Below are positions 11,036-22,511 of a stretch of 64,000 bases of DNA, piece after piece. Origin of the DNA: Paracamarosporium sp. OC-R06-R3 (lineage: Eukaryota; Ascomycota; Dothideomycetes; Pleosporales; Didymosphaeriaceae); assembly GCA_019828545.1 (NCBI GenBank), contig JACVRA010000044.1, positions 124,001-188,000 of the forward strand. The letters are read 5' to 3'. Made by a program: the position numbers and the translations under genes. Positions within the stretch are counted from its first letter, which is position 1. Every line of letters begins with the position of its first letter. The notes beneath the pieces are model-generated. The model saw only the letters and a program-made list of their open reading frames with translations, was not told the origin of the DNA and searched no databases.

Positions 11036-13438
11036 TACGTCGGCGCCGATTTCACCGGGAGAGCAGAGACCAATCTGGGCGTTCATGTTGGCACCGTCCA
11101 TGTACACTTGGCCGCCATACTGGTGGATCATATCGCAGACTTCCTTGATCTGGGGCTCGAAGACACCGAAGGTGCTGGGGTAGGTAATCATGATGGCACC
11201 GAGCTCTTCGCTGTGCTTCTCGCATTTGGCCTTGAGATCAGCCATGTCGAGGTTGCCAGTGACGGTGTCACAGTTGATAGTGACAACCCTCATGCCTGCC
11301 ATTGCGGCACTGGCTGGGTTGGTACCGTGTGCAGACTTAGGAATCAAGCAGATATCGCGCTTCTTGCCGGGCTGCTGTTCCTGGTACTTTCGAATGACAC
11401 GGAGTCCTGCGAACTCTCCTTGAGCTCCGGAGTTGGGCTGTAGCGACACAGAGTGGAAGCCTGTGATATTAGCGAGATCACCTTCTAGCTGCTTGATCAT
11501 AGTCTGATATCCTTCTGCCTTTTCCAAAGGCACGAATGGATGCAAGTTGTTCACAGTAGACCATGACACCGGGGCCATTTCACTAGTAGCGTTCAACTTC
11601 ATGGTGCACGATCCCAACGGGATCATAGAGTGCACCAGCGAAAGATCCTTCGACTGCAGATGGTGGATGTAGCGTAGCAACTCTGTCTCGGAATGGTGCG
11701 AGTTGAAGACCGGGTGAGTAAGGAACTCGCTTGTGCGTTTGAAACCGGTCGGGGGTTCGACGACAACCTTTTCGATGACGCTCTGTTCTTCCTCGACGCC
11801 GGCAGCGTTGCGGAAAAATGCCATTAAACGTCCAACACTTTCGCTAGTCGACGCTTCATCGAAAGAAAGGCCAATATGCTTGTCGTCAAGCTTTCGCACA
11901 TGGACATTGTCCGAGAGCGTCTCCGCAATGATCTTATCGGTCTTCTCTCCCGTAGCAACCACGAACGTGTCAAACGGCGCAGGAGCATTGTCCAGCTTAC
12001 CACGCTGTCCAGTCTCGTAGCCGTAGTTGATCAAGACCTGTTGTGCACGTCGAGTCACAGCAACGACTTGTCTTGCGATGCTCTTAAGTCCCTCCGGTCC
12101 ATGGTACACTGCGTACATAGCACTCATGTTTGCCAACAAAGCTTGGGCAGTGCAAATGTTGCTAGTAGCCTTTTCTCGTCGAATGTGTTGTTCACGTGTT
12201 TGTAACGCCAATCTCGCCGCCGGGTTCCCAAGCCTGTCCTTCGACAGACCAATGATACGACCAGGCATCTTTCGCTTGATCTTGTCGGACGTAGCAAAGA
12301 AGGCAGCGTGAGGGCCACCGTAACCGAGGGGCACACCAAAGCGCTGTGCGTTTCCGAAAGCGATGTCGGCGCCGAACTCTCCGGGAGGAGTAAGTTGTGT
12401 CAGAGCAAGCAGATCCGTAGCAACGCTGAAGAGAGCACCATTCTTGTGCACCTTATCTGCCAGCCCGCGGAAGTCCTCCACAGCACCCTCGGTGTCGGGA
12501 TATTGCGCAAGGACGCCAACCAAGTCATCGCCAAGCTCCTCAACTCTCTTGGAACTGTTTGCCAAAACGTCGCCGGTCTCAATCTTGATACCAAAGCCAT
12601 CAGCTCGAGAACGCAGCACCTCGATAGTCTGAGGGTGGCAACGGTCCGAAACGAGAAGCGTCTTGTTCTGGCGTTTTTGGCGCGCCAACGGAAGAGAGCC
12701 CAGCGATAGCGTCATTGCTTCGGCAGCGGCGGTCGGTTCGTCGAGCACGGAAGCATTTGCGATTCCGAGCCCAGTAAGATCCGTCAACATTGTTTGGAAG
12801 TTGAGCAGCGACTCCAGACGACCCTGGCTAATCTCCGGCTGGTAAGGTGTATAGCTAGTGTACCACGCTGGATTCTCTAGGACATTCCTCTTGATTACTT
12901 CAGGGACCTTGGTTCCATAGTATCCTTGCCCGATGTAGCTCACACCGGGGACGTTCCTGTCCATTATGCGTTGAGCTTCTCTGAGGAAAATACTTTCCGG
13001 CACGCCGTTTTCAGTCCAATGAGTCTGGGTTGGTTTAAGGTTATCAGTCGAGATTCCACCAATTTCCAAAGTCCGCTCGGAGAGGATACTGTCTGGGATA
13101 ACTTCCTTGACGAACTCATCCAGACTCGCGACCGGAGGATCAAGAGTCGCGAGCATGTCTTGAACAGACGATGCAGACGGCCCAATGTGTCTGCGGGGAA
13201 ACGTATCCACGTCGTTGAAGGCCAAGACAGCCTGCGAGGGGTCCAGCTTCGACTCCAGCACATCTTCCGGGCGGGTGGCTTGGAAGTCGCGCGCCGCGGT
13301 AGGGCTCAAGGCGGCATTGCGGAAGACGGGGGATGTCGAGAAGAGCCTCAGCGAGCGGTTCTGGGCACAGTGGCCTACGCGCGGGGAGCGCGTGGCTCGA
13401 GCAAGCGTCGAAGCTGCTCTGAGGGCTGCGGTACGCAT
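10136..13438 (-). CDS. GCV2: Glycine dehydrogenase (decarboxylating), P-protein of the mitochondrial glycine cleavage system
   Basis: Exon 1 runs 13438-10315 and exon 2 10227-10136, giving 1071 aa. The intron (10228-10314) joins VTRVDD to V and then WGDSNLFCTCAPPDD, the expected P-protein C-terminus. Without it the frame ends early in a non-conserved tail. Residues 1-45 are rich in Arg, Ser and Ala and look like a mitochondrial presequence. The N-terminal half has FPRRHIGPS and SYIGQGYYG. The C-terminal half has the PLP site HLNLHKTFCIPHGGGGPG, whose Lys should form the Schiff base. The enzyme decarboxylates glycine and passes the aminomethyl group to lipoylated H-protein. The intron's polypyrimidine tract is a (TTTC)6 microsatellite on the coding strand. 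Confidence 0.95.
10255..10278. repeat. GAAA microsatellite inside the GCV2 intron
   Basis: Six GAAA units on the plus strand, read as TTTC on the GCV2 coding strand. They sit ahead of the 3' splice site, where a pyrimidine tract is expected, so length changes could affect splicing (inference). Confidence 0.9.
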
Positions 13439-14889
13439 CTCGGCCGCTCTGGGGGCTCAATGCCACCAATTCGAGGCTGGGCCAGGTGATGTCTAGCTTC
13501 AATGTCAATTTTGCTCGCCGTGTAACATGGGACGTGAGACTGACAGGGCCGTGTCCGGGGGATTTCCTCGCTTGCTCGGGACGTTGCAGTGGGCGGTGGA
13601 AAGCAGACAAAGGCCGACAATGGGAAGGAAAGCACAGTACAGCACGAAGGCAGAGGAAGCAGGCGGTGAGCGCGCGCTCTACTATCAAATCAAAATCAGA
13701 ATCAAAATCCTACACGCGCAGTCGCCAGACCGCGAGTAGCCGTTAGTGAGAGCTCGGACGGATGACGTCCCGATACCTTATCGAGCGCCAAGCCGCCAGC
13801 CGACGGTGATCCAGGCCAATCACCCCGCGAGCATCCCCGCGCCACAAAGCTCCGATTCGCACGCCCGCGACTCTTTCACGTAATCGAAGCCTGCCTGCAT
13901 GCAGCGCTGTCCTCCGCGAGGCATGGCCGTGTGTGCGTGTGTGCACGGAAAGGAGAAAGGGATAGAGGCGGGCGGCCAGGAGAAGCGGGACCTAGCGAGC
14001 GATGGATGGGAAAAACGCCCTAGTCAGGTTTAGCCCACTGACCTCCAACCCCCGAGCACGACACCACCGTGACATTTTCGGGCATCACTCCCCGTCACCA
14101 GCCGGCATGTTTCATTGCTTGCTGTGGAGGGATAGACGGGCAAGATACAACCTCGGTAGCTATCTCTTTTCTCGGATATATATGTGTGCACTGGGTATCT
14201 TCGCACGCCTCCGAATCGAATTCACTCCGGCACGAACTATAGTTCGGCTATCTTATGTGACTACAAGTACGAGGGATGCACATACTCACCCTTTGCTACC
14301 ATCTCAACTTTCGTGAGCATAAAACCCTAGGGCAACCTTCTTTGATTGATTGATAACAGAAAACCTTACTGTGTAACTACAATGTTATTAATTCACAAAC
14401 ATACCTAGTGAAAGAGGAACATCCCGGCGCAGCACACTCGGATCATCATCCGATCGTTAGAGTGGAGCAACTCGCAACTCCCAACGTACCGACAATCACA
14501 TCTACCATTTCAACATACATATTCTGCGAAACAACGCCGGATAGCCTGTTCACACGAAGAAATTGATTCTATTCTAGGAACTCACAACGCATCACAGACA
14601 GCCGCTATCACACCTTCAGCAACGAACACCCAAAGCAAAAAGACGCGAATGAATGTAAACAATGCAATGTAATTAACGTGTCTCAAACGACAACTAACTA
14701 TGTCCCTACTCCATAAAATGCTTCGCGGAAAAAAGAAAACGCCACCCAATGCATCATAACCCCATCTCACCCCATCATGAAAAGCAAAAGAAAGAAAAAA
14801 AACCATCTCGGACGAAAACGAGACAACAAGAAGCGTCCTCACATGCAACCAGCACACGGAGGCAGAACCGCAATAGGTGCTCAGAAGGC
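13439..14889. other. Intergenic region with a transition-mutated repeat fragment
   Basis: These 1.45 kb cover the GCV2 5' region and the 3' side of the next minus-strand gene. No coding sequence with family resemblance was found. A repeat fragment at 14266-14326 is listed separately. The stretch from about 14320 to 14750 is AT-rich. Confidence 0.6.
14266..14326. repeat. Dispersed repeat fragment, copy A (RIP-like)
   Basis: This 61-nt segment aligns without gaps to 28363-28423. I count nine differences and all nine are transitions (C/T or G/A). Fungal repeat-induced point mutation produces that spectrum. The parent element cannot be named from this fragment. Confidence 0.75.
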
Positions 14890-16677
14890 CTACGCGACAC
14901 CCTTCCTCTTCCCACGCCCGCATTCCCTCTTGCTCAGCGGCTCCTCGGGGAAGACCCACCCCCTCACCCTCTTGGCCTCGCGCTTCTCCCCCAGCTGGGG
15001 CTTCGGCACCCACGCGTCCTTTTCAAGACAGTTCTGCCTCGTCAGGGCCGCGGGGCCGCCGACGTCCATGCGCCAGGTGCCCATGCCCTCGAAGGGGTTC
15101 TCCTTGGCGAGCATGTGGAGGTACCAGAGAGCAAGGGGGGCCGTCATTTGGATCTCGTTTGTTTCGGGGTTGAGACCGGCAGTTGAAAGACGGATGGGGG
15201 CCGAGGTCTCGAGGTACCCGAAGATGGGGACGCCGGTCTGGGCGTTGACGGTCGTGGGGTCCGGGGTCGAGGCTGAAGAGGGTCCGCCGCACCGGACGCA
15301 GAGGAGCTCGATCTCCGTCATGATGAAGCCGTAGCGGCAGCCGTGCTCGCGCATCACGCGGTGGAGGTGCGCGAGGCCCTGCAGGTAGAGGACTTGCTTT
15401 GGTGGGCTCTCTCCGCGCATGCCTGTGTTCCACTGGTCGTAGCACTTCACCAGTCCGACTACGCGCCCGCGAGAATCGCCGTAGATGGTCTTCTCGTAGT
15501 CGGACGGGTAGCTTGAGACGAAGTCGGGCTGGGGACGCATTCCAGGGAGGGACTTCAACGGCCGCATTACCATATGTGTGTTCCCCTGCGCGACCTTGAG
15601 CGCGGCGTTGACTTTGGTGGCGTAGTAGTTTGTGTACAAGTCGTGAAGGGAAGACTGGTTTTCTGGTTGCATACCCTGGCGCGTGGGCTCGGGGAGGAAT
15701 GAGGTGGTGACTGGGACTTCAAGTAGGGGCAAGACAGATGGCAAAGTAGTAACGGTCGAGATGTTGAAGTCAGTCCAAGAGCGGAGATTGCGAATATCCC
15801 ACCAGAAATGTGTGTTTGTGCCACGGGGCACGCTGGTGATGCGGTTGACCAGTGCGGGTGAGGGATTGGATGCTGTGAGGTACTGCAAGAGGGAAGAAGT
15901 GGGCAGGGTAGGGAAGCTATCGAAGCTAACTTCAGTGTTGAAGGGGTATTGGACAGCTGGTGCGGATTCGTACTCAGTGAAGGTGTAGTCTTGAGTTGTC
16001 GTGGTGGTGTAGGTAACCTCCTTAGGCTCACTGCAAGTGCTGGTCGGCATGGCAGTGATCATGGTTGGCTGACTGGCACTTGAAGAAGTCACATAGGATG
16101 GAAGGTTGCGGTAGGTGGGAAAGCCAAAGCGAGAAATGACCGACTCATCAATGCTACTAGCGGAGCCAGAGCGTGCATGACGAGGCACTGCAGTGGCGGA
16201 GCGTGAACGGCCATGAGCAGCGTAGGAAGCTCGGCGAGACTCCTGAGGGAAGGTAATGGGAGAATTAAGGGTGGAGGTAGCGAGGCCAAGATCGTATGAA
16301 GCCGTCGAGACTGGAGAGCCAACTGCACTGGTAGCGTGGTGGTTGAAGGGGCTCGATCCGCGGCGGATCATAGAACTAGGGCGAGAGTAAGGGCTGTATG
16401 CGGGACCGTAACCCATACTGCTGGAAGTAGACGTCGTCCGGCGATGTCTAACAGGGCCACCAGTCGGTTCGGCAACCTGATCCTGGGTTCGGACCTTGGG
16501 GAGGAGGAGCGGACCATGTTGTCTCACAGGAGACCGTGGTGGAGTTGTGTTTGCGGTCATGACAGACGCCGCAGGTGAGGCGTTCTGTGAGTAGTAGGTG
16601 CCATCAGACACGGACCCAACACTGCCTGGCATGAAGTTGAAGGCAGTGGTTGGGGGTGTCGTCTGTCGGTGGAACAT
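14890..16677 (-). CDS. Conserved fungal protein of unknown function, 595 aa
   Basis: A single exon starts with MFHRQTTPPTTAFNF. Residues 1-250 are rich in Ser, Thr, Pro and Gly and look disordered, with SRRASYAAHGRSRSATAVPRHA resembling basophilic kinase targets. Residues about 265-595 look folded, with TNTHFWWDIRNLRSWTDFNI, TNYYATKVNAALKVAQGN and MTEIELLCVRCGG. The pattern recalls a family often present in Pezizomycotina, but I do not recognise an enzymatic motif and assign no function. There is no signal peptide or membrane span. The tail (GKRKGVA) is basic. The gene stands alone, with more than 1 kb empty on both sides. Confidence 0.8.
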   Translation of the reverse strand: MFHRQTTPPTTAFNFMPGSVGSVSDGTYYSQNASPAASVMTANTTPPRSPVRQHGPLLLPKVRTQDQVAEPTGGPVRHRRTTSTSSSMGYGPAYSPYSRPSSMIRRGSSPFNHHATSAVGSPVSTASYDLGLATSTLNSPITFPQESRRASYAAHGRSRSATAVPRHARSGSASSIDESVISRFGFPTYRNLPSYVTSSSASQPTMITAMPTSTCSEPKEVTYTTTTTQDYTFTEYESAPAVQYPFNTEVSFDSFPTLPTSSLLQYLTASNPSPALVNRITSVPRGTNTHFWWDIRNLRSWTDFNISTVTTLPSVLPLLEVPVTTSFLPEPTRQGMQPENQSSLHDLYTNYYATKVNAALKVAQGNTHMVMRPLKSLPGMRPQPDFVSSYPSDYEKTIYGDSRGRVVGLVKCYDQWNTGMRGESPPKQVLYLQGLAHLHRVMREHGCRYGFIMTEIELLCVRCGGPSSASTPDPTTVNAQTGVPIFGYLETSAPIRLSTAGLNPETNEIQMTAPLALWYLHMLAKENPFEGMGTWRMDVGGPAALTRQNCLEKDAWVPKPQLGEKREAKRVRGWVFPEEPLSKRECGRGKRKGVA

Positions 16678-18344
16678 TGTGAAAGTGAATTAAGCTACCG
16701 GACTGTATGGAATGAGGACCAATCGGCAACAGCAGTCGAGATGCGAAGACTCACGCCGTGAATGGACAAGCAAATTATGAATAGGAATTAAAGTGGAGAG
16801 CCAGCTCCGTGTGGTCTAAGAGACAAGAGAAATGGAAGAAGGAGACTCGTTGGAGCTCGTAAGTCGTGATGATGAAGGCTGGAGTGAACTGTAGTTGTGC
16901 GGCGAAGCTCTGGGTACTTATTCTTCCCGGGACGAAGCCGACGTAACGACTGGCCCACGAACGCGCAGCCCCATGTTGGCCTAGCGCTAAAACATTCTGA
17001 AACACGATCTCATCGGATCCCAAAGCCTGGGCTGAGGGCATACATCAGTAGAGCAGCTGTATCAGGACGTCTGCGTGGAGCGTGAAACAAGCGGCTGGTG
17101 GGCGAGTACACGCGCAGAAGGGGTCTATTCCAAGACTACTGCTATTCTTGCTCTCGTGCGTCCTGCATCAGGAAAGGCCCCGGGTGGTGTTGGCGCTCAG
17201 TGGCCCGAGGTGGTGAGGTTGCAGAAGCGTCTGTCCCCAAAGGGGAAGAGCACGGCGATGCGCTGCATGCTGGGGCGGCTGGCTAAGATGAAACCGGACA
17301 GACGCTGCGCCGCTGGAAAAACTGTATAGCAAGCGAGGACAGTAGGCGCGAGCGGCAGTTACAGCTGTACGTCGGCGAGAGGTGTGGTGGTTGGATGCTG
17401 TGGAGGAGAGTTAGCGCCCGGGTGGCCTCCCGCAGACGTGGGGCGAGGGCAGGGGGCATGCAATCGATACAGCAGCAGCCTCTCCAATGGCAGCGCTGCA
17501 ATTCACTGCTCCAGAGCAGCCGTGGCCCCGGCGTGGCTTACCCGATCCCCACTGCGCTCGCAAAGAGTCATCGCCGTCCGGCCTAGCGATTGGTCCACGA
17601 CATCTCGAAGTTTCGTTTCTCCAAGCATGCGTGCATACCGACTTTTGTGACTCACAGAAGGCGATCGAGTTCGCAAGTCGCGACTATAACACGCCCGTAA
17701 ACCCCTCCCCGCAGAGCGCGTCTTGGACGCGTCCGCGTTGCTGTCTGCTTTTCGGGGTCTCGCCCGTCGCCCACCTTTGCGAGCGAGCGAGCGCTATCCG
17801 TTATGCGCTGATGGTACTCGCCCTGTGCCCACCCTGACCCTTGGGACTCCGCGAACGTCAGTTTGCGCGCCGTGTCCTGTTCTCTCGCCATCCGTGGCAC
17901 TCCAGCGCCCGCCATTGGCTCAATCCAGTCTGACCACGAAGCGCCGACGACGTCCAGACGTTGCATCGGGAGACGCTCTCGTGGGCGGTAGGGCTGGCAG
18001 CCGCATCCATTATCCTCCGTTGAGCCTCATGCTGCCATGTGTCACTGTCAAACCACCTTGTTAAGCGCCCATGTTCCCGAAACGGCTCTATTAGCTGCAA
18101 TTTAAAGCCCTCTATATACCCCAAAATAACCTCGAACCGGATACCCGCTACCCGAACCGGGAGCACAAATTACCGCTAATTACCCAAATATGGAACGCCC
18201 ATCGTTAACCTGCTCGGGTGAACCATCCATCGTGGAGGAGCGGTACGAGCATCATCGTGGGTTTCGACAGAGCCTCATGTCACCCATGCCTTCACCTACG
18301 CGCCCACCTCCATGACCTCCGGAGGACGCCGGCGCTTCCTAATA
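16678..18344. other. Long intergenic region
   Basis: About 1.67 kb between the start of the 595-aa protein gene and the stop of the oxidoreductase gene. Short open frames on both strands show no family resemblance. Around 18060-18200 the base composition becomes AT-rich, with the short motif CGAACCGG repeated near 18133 and 18152. This may be old repeat debris, but I could not pair it with another copy. Confidence 0.5.
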
Positions 18345-20097
18345 CTATCCGTGTAATTGCGGTTCCACCTGGTCTGCCCACCACTTCTTCCAGTCCACCA
18401 CCTGACGCTTCGTCCGAGCTTCTTCAGCCGCAAAGACCATGGCATGACTTCGGAACGCTTCCTCGAGATCGCACCCGAGAAACTCGCGCGACGCATCTCC
18501 CGCCGACATGCGCTTCGAGTCGACTGCGTCCACGGCCATGAGAAATTGGCGCGCTAGGCCTGCGTCACCTCCTCCATGGCCGCCGCCTGCGAGGTGCGGT
18601 CTATGCACCGTCGTCTCGCCCGTCGAGAAGTTGTGGACCTTGATCATGGCGCTGTCGTACTCGATCTCGCCTTTTGTGCCGTAGATCCTGCCTCGTCGTT
18701 GGCATATCCTCTTCGTGAAGGCGACCATGTGGAACTGTGCCGTCTTCGCTCCGCGCCCTTTCAGAATGGGCTTCCCATCTTGGTCTGAGCCGAGAGGGTC
18801 ATCGTCCCATGTGATAGTCACGCTCTGGTCGTCGCACACGTCGTTGTCCGCTTCCCATACACATCTACCAAACCACGGCCTCGACTCGATTTCGCTCTCT
18901 GGAGTGTCCTTCGTGTAATCCTCGCTGAGGTCTTCGAGCAATTGCTTTGCAGCTGCTTTTGGCCCGGCGATTTTGTAGATGTCTTCAATCTCCGGATTCA
19001 CGATCTTGATTGGCCATCCGGTGTTGCCTCGATTTAGCTGTTTGTCGTGATAGATCTTCCGGGCGCTGTAGATGCAGTTTTTCTCGTGAGGGCAAGAGAG
19101 ACAGTTCGTTGCATCGCCAGCAGCCTTGGGCTTAAGCTCTTTTCGGAAGAACTTCCTGGAGCCGGTGGAGGTCAAGTGCGAAGGCAAATGTGGCTCAGTC
19201 CCAGCGTTTAGGGGAGGAGAGCAAAGCATCCATAGGAGGAAGTCGATGTCATGGCACGACTTGGTCAACAGTGATGGTGCTGTCTTTGATTCCTTCCGCC
19301 AGTTGCCCCTCACGTAGCTCTATCGCTTGTTAGTGGCTGTCTGTGATCGAATGATTCCGCGAACTTACGTGCGAGAAATGCCACCATCCGACGGGCTCCA
19401 CGTGCTCTATGCTGAGCACCTCTCCAATAACGTTCTTCTCCAGAACCAGATGCCTCAACATCATGTTGTGTGAGCTGTACCGCAAGACGTGGCAAATCCC
19501 GAACACTACCTCTTGCTTCTTTGCCTCCGCATCTTCATTGCCGTTCTGTGAAGCTGCACCGTTCAATGCGTTGTAGATGTTGATACAGCTCTGCAACCTA
19601 GTAGCCATCGGTTTCTCGCAGCAGACGTGCACGCCGAGCTCCGCAATCCCACAAACAACCTCCTCATGCATCTCATCCAGCACACAGACGAACACCGCGT
19701 CGATACCCGCCTCCACTTTCTCTCTGTCAAAAAGTCAGCCTGCAAATCCATACGCATGAGCCGCACGCGCCAGATACGTAGTCACTTACCCAGCCTTCTC
19801 CCTCTCCCTCCTACTCCGCTCGTACTTCACCCACTGCTCCCACCCCTCAAACTCCTGCTGCGGCTTGGGCCGTTTGTCACCCCATATATACTTCTTACCG
19901 AAGACAGCCCGCTTGTAGGCGATTGGTTCCGCGACAGCAGCGACGACGCTGTTCGTGGACTTGAGCGTCGCCCAGGCATAGGCAGAGCCTCGAGCCCCAG
20001 CGCCGATGATGAGCACCCGGGGCGGATTGAGGAAAAGCTGTGTGCCTGGAGCCTTGAGAAAGGCCTCGTCGTCGACTGTCGAAGATGAACATCCCAT
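18345..20097 (-). CDS. Gfo/Idh/MocA-family NAD(P)-dependent oxidoreductase with an acylation-like N-terminus
   Basis: Three exons, 20097-19790, 19723-19369 and 19319-18345, give 545 aa. The Rossmann motif is RVLIIGAGARGSAYAW. The family's EKP signature is in VHVCCEKPMATRL. The C-terminal domain has GRIYGTKGEIEYDSAMIKV, plus a Cys cluster NCLSCPHEKNCIYSARKIY that may bind a metal (inference). I chose the ATG at 20097 because GCCACCATGG is a near-ideal start context; an upstream in-frame ATG at 20208 would add 37 low-complexity residues. The chosen start gives MGCSSSTVDD, a textbook N-myristoylation motif (Gly2, Ser6) with Cys3 for palmitoylation. The substrate is unknown; family members act on sugars, inositols or biliverdin-like compounds. 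A TATATAAA box lies about 180 nt upstream. Confidence 0.88.
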
Positions 20098-20693
20098 GGT
20101 GGCAGCCGGAGACATCTGAACTGGTTCGTGTTGTTCCTGCGTTGTCGAGTTTGGATCGCAGGCTCTTGTCCTGGCAAGTGGGTTGAGCGAGTGTTGTTGA
20201 GGTTGCAATGAGAAGTTGAGGTAGAGGGAAAGTGTGTGCTGTGTGCCTGCTTATGTCTTGGCCAAAATCCAGGGTTTATATAATGAAGGCAACAATGAGG
20301 CACGGTTTGTTACACTCAGTGGTTGCCTACCGCCCCAGTTTGCACCACAAACACCCGACTGATCAACAATGCAGGGCGCTTGCTACTGTGAGTTTGCTGT
20401 AACGTAAGCTTTCACTGCAGGTTGCATCACTTATGCGAAGGTAACAGTCGAGGTGGGGTTTGTTGGATCGCTCGTATGCTTGATCAACCTCGAGGAATAT
20501 TGGCCAATCATGATATTGCTGATAAATCGCTAGCAGCCAATCCCATATCGACAGTAGGCATGCATCAAAGATCAACGAGATCTACATCTAGTGGTATATC
20601 CAAATTCAACATGCCACCAATTTTTGCTCCTATGCGGAAAGAAACCGTATGTCCAGTGTCGTGAAAAGTATAGTTCAGTATACACAAGGGAAT
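20098..20693. promoter_or_regulatory. Upstream region of the oxidoreductase and 3' region of the deubiquitinase gene
   Basis: A TATA-like box sits at 20275-20282 (TATATAAA on the minus strand), about 180 nt before the chosen start codon. No other gene is seen up to 20693. Confidence 0.45.
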
Positions 20694-22511
20694 CTACGCC
20701 TCCTCGTTTCTTCTGTCGAGTTCGTAAAAAAGTAAATACACCTCCTTCTGCATCCCCAAAACTTCGCTCGTCTTGCTCTCCTTCACCTTATCGTCGCTGA
20801 TTCGCCACCAGCGGTTGTTGGCTCGTTTCGATCTCTTCTTGAGGGGATTCGCATCGATTGCCTTGTCTTTGAGCGATCCTTTGATGGATCTTAAACTTTT
20901 TGGTCGTGACGTCGATGCTGTTGTCGGAGATGACGAGGCAATCTGAGGCGTATCCTCACGAGGCGCGGAAGTAGGCACTATCGTAGGTGAGAGATTTGAA
21001 GAACGAGATGAAAGCGATCTCATAGAAGGAGAATTTAGAGTCGGAGTTGCAGGCAGTGGGGATCCACGGCTGGAACCATTGGGAAGGTTAACACTCGACA
21101 TCCGTGGGCTCTGTACTGCCGATGGGTTGGGAGTGCCTTGCATGCTATATACACCTTCGGTACCAAATGAATGCGGAGTGGAGTAAGGTATGGGCTGGAC
21201 CTGGCGGCGAAACGACTCATAATGGCCGCTGTTATGTGTGCCTTTGTGGCTGACCATCCCCAATAGACGATAACTCTTCCGATTTAGTATACCTCCTAGA
21301 GGCAAAGATTCGGGAAAGTTTACTTTGGCAAGGTTTTTGGAGGATACAGTGCCAACTGCGAAAACAGAACGTGACAAATGCAGAGCAAGAACCTTAGGAA
21401 ACGAAGAGATGTACATGTGGCGAGCGATGCGACGCTTAGGAGCCAAGTCTGAGTCCGGAAGCTCCACGTTCACCGGTGGCTTCTCCGGATCGTTTTCCAG
21501 CGCTTCTTGCAATTTGTCAATGTCTGATTGTAATGCGCGTTGGAGCTCGGGAGCAGACGTCCGTGCTAGCTCCTTGGTTTTACTTTTAATTGCGTGATCC
21601 AAGCGGCAGTATTCGCACTTGAAATCGTCAATATGCTCTACCTTGAAGACTCCGTCAAGACACTTGTTCAAGGATGTTGAGGATGTCTGGGGTACGCTTA
21701 GTGTTAAGGTGACGAACGCGGACACTGTTGGCTTAGGCTTGAAGCCACAGGTAAGACATTCGATCTGCGATTCGATCCTACCTTCGAAGGGGAATCCATC
21801 TTCGGTGGCCGATAGGTCGTCGTTGTCCGTATCCGGCTCTGTAGCCACATTATCTTTCGGAAGTTTCGAGGCTTCGGACGCAGCAATTTCGAGCTTTTCG
21901 GCAATCTCTTGCTCCTCTGACAAAATCTCACCGTTGGTCACAGTGTCATTCGTCTGTGCCTGCTGCCGCGCCTTTGTTCCAGCATGGTACTCGTCGCATA
22001 GGCGCTCCGTCACGATCTGAAGAAACTCCTGTGCATCCTGCTGTTGTCTGCTAATGCGCGTACCAAATGCGTTTTCCAACGCTCGAATGAAGGGCTGTGG
22101 GGATATCGTCTTTTTATATATAGGCCGCTCGTTGAGTTTGTCTAGAACATCCTTCAGAGCATGGGTGACCAAGCCCCTTTGTAAGCCTTCGAGCTTCCAT
22201 GGCTTTGTGGGCCTCTTCTCGAGATTCAACCTGTCCAGGTCGACATCGTACAGTTCCGGACCGTCCAGCTTCCGTCTATGTGTCTCGCGGATGAGGTATA
22301 TGCGCAGATCCGGTAGGCCGGCGAGGGCTTGGAGGATCGAATTGATAAAGCAGTCGTTCGCTGCGTTACTGAGGCCCACGACTCCCTTCTTGCGCGTGCT
22401 CGAGGCCTCATCGTCGAGGAAGAAGGTTGGTCCAAAAACGTAGACAAGAGTGATGGCGGCGAGAGAGGCTCCGGCGGCGTATGTCGCGACTGTGAGCGGC
22501 TTCTCGGGCAT
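20694..22511 (-). CDS. Ubiquitin carboxyl-terminal hydrolase of the USP family, membrane-anchored (USP30/Ubp16-like)
   Basis: A single exon encodes 605 aa. Residues 7-30 form one hydrophobic segment (AAGASLAAITLVYVFGPTFF) right before the catalytic domain. That layout matches mitochondrial outer membrane USP30 and yeast Ubp16. The Cys box is GLSNAANDCFINSILQAL, with the nucleophile Cys kept although the usual GNTC is replaced by ANDC. RQQQDAQEFLQIVTERL is the QQD box. The His box is GTHNSGHYESFRR and the C-terminal Asp lies in WWRISDDKV. A Cys-X2-Cys pair (ECLTCG) and CEYC form the zinc-ribbon fingers. A Ser/Pro-rich disordered insert of about 110 residues separates the His box from the end. 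The start codon has a strong context (CGCCGCCATGC). The 418 bp to the bL9m gene form a divergent promoter. Confidence 0.9.
   Translation of the reverse strand: MPEKPLTVATYAAGASLAAITLVYVFGPTFFLDDEASSTRKKGVVGLSNAANDCFINSILQALAGLPDLRIYLIRETHRRKLDGPELYDVDLDRLNLEKRPTKPWKLEGLQRGLVTHALKDVLDKLNERPIYKKTISPQPFIRALENAFGTRISRQQQDAQEFLQIVTERLCDEYHAGTKARQQAQTNDTVTNGEILSEEQEIAEKLEIAASEASKLPKDNVATEPDTDNDDLSATEDGFPFEGRIESQIECLTCGFKPKPTVSAFVTLTLSVPQTSSTSLNKCLDGVFKVEHIDDFKCEYCRLDHAIKSKTKELARTSAPELQRALQSDIDKLQEALENDPEKPPVNVELPDSDLAPKRRIARHMYISSFPKVLALHLSRSVFAVGTVSSKNLAKVNFPESLPLGGILNRKSYRLLGMVSHKGTHNSGHYESFRRQVQPIPYSTPHSFGTEGVYSMQGTPNPSAVQSPRMSSVNLPNGSSRGSPLPATPTLNSPSMRSLSSRSSNLSPTIVPTSAPREDTPQIASSSPTTASTSRPKSLRSIKGSLKDKAIDANPLKKRSKRANNRWWRISDDKVKESKTSEVLGMQKEVYLLFYELDRRNEEA

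Noticed and set aside
10311..11036. Minus-strand ORF of 241 aa in another frame of GCV2
   Set aside because: It is a GC-rich shadow of the P-protein gene, rich in Arg, Pro and His, without motifs.
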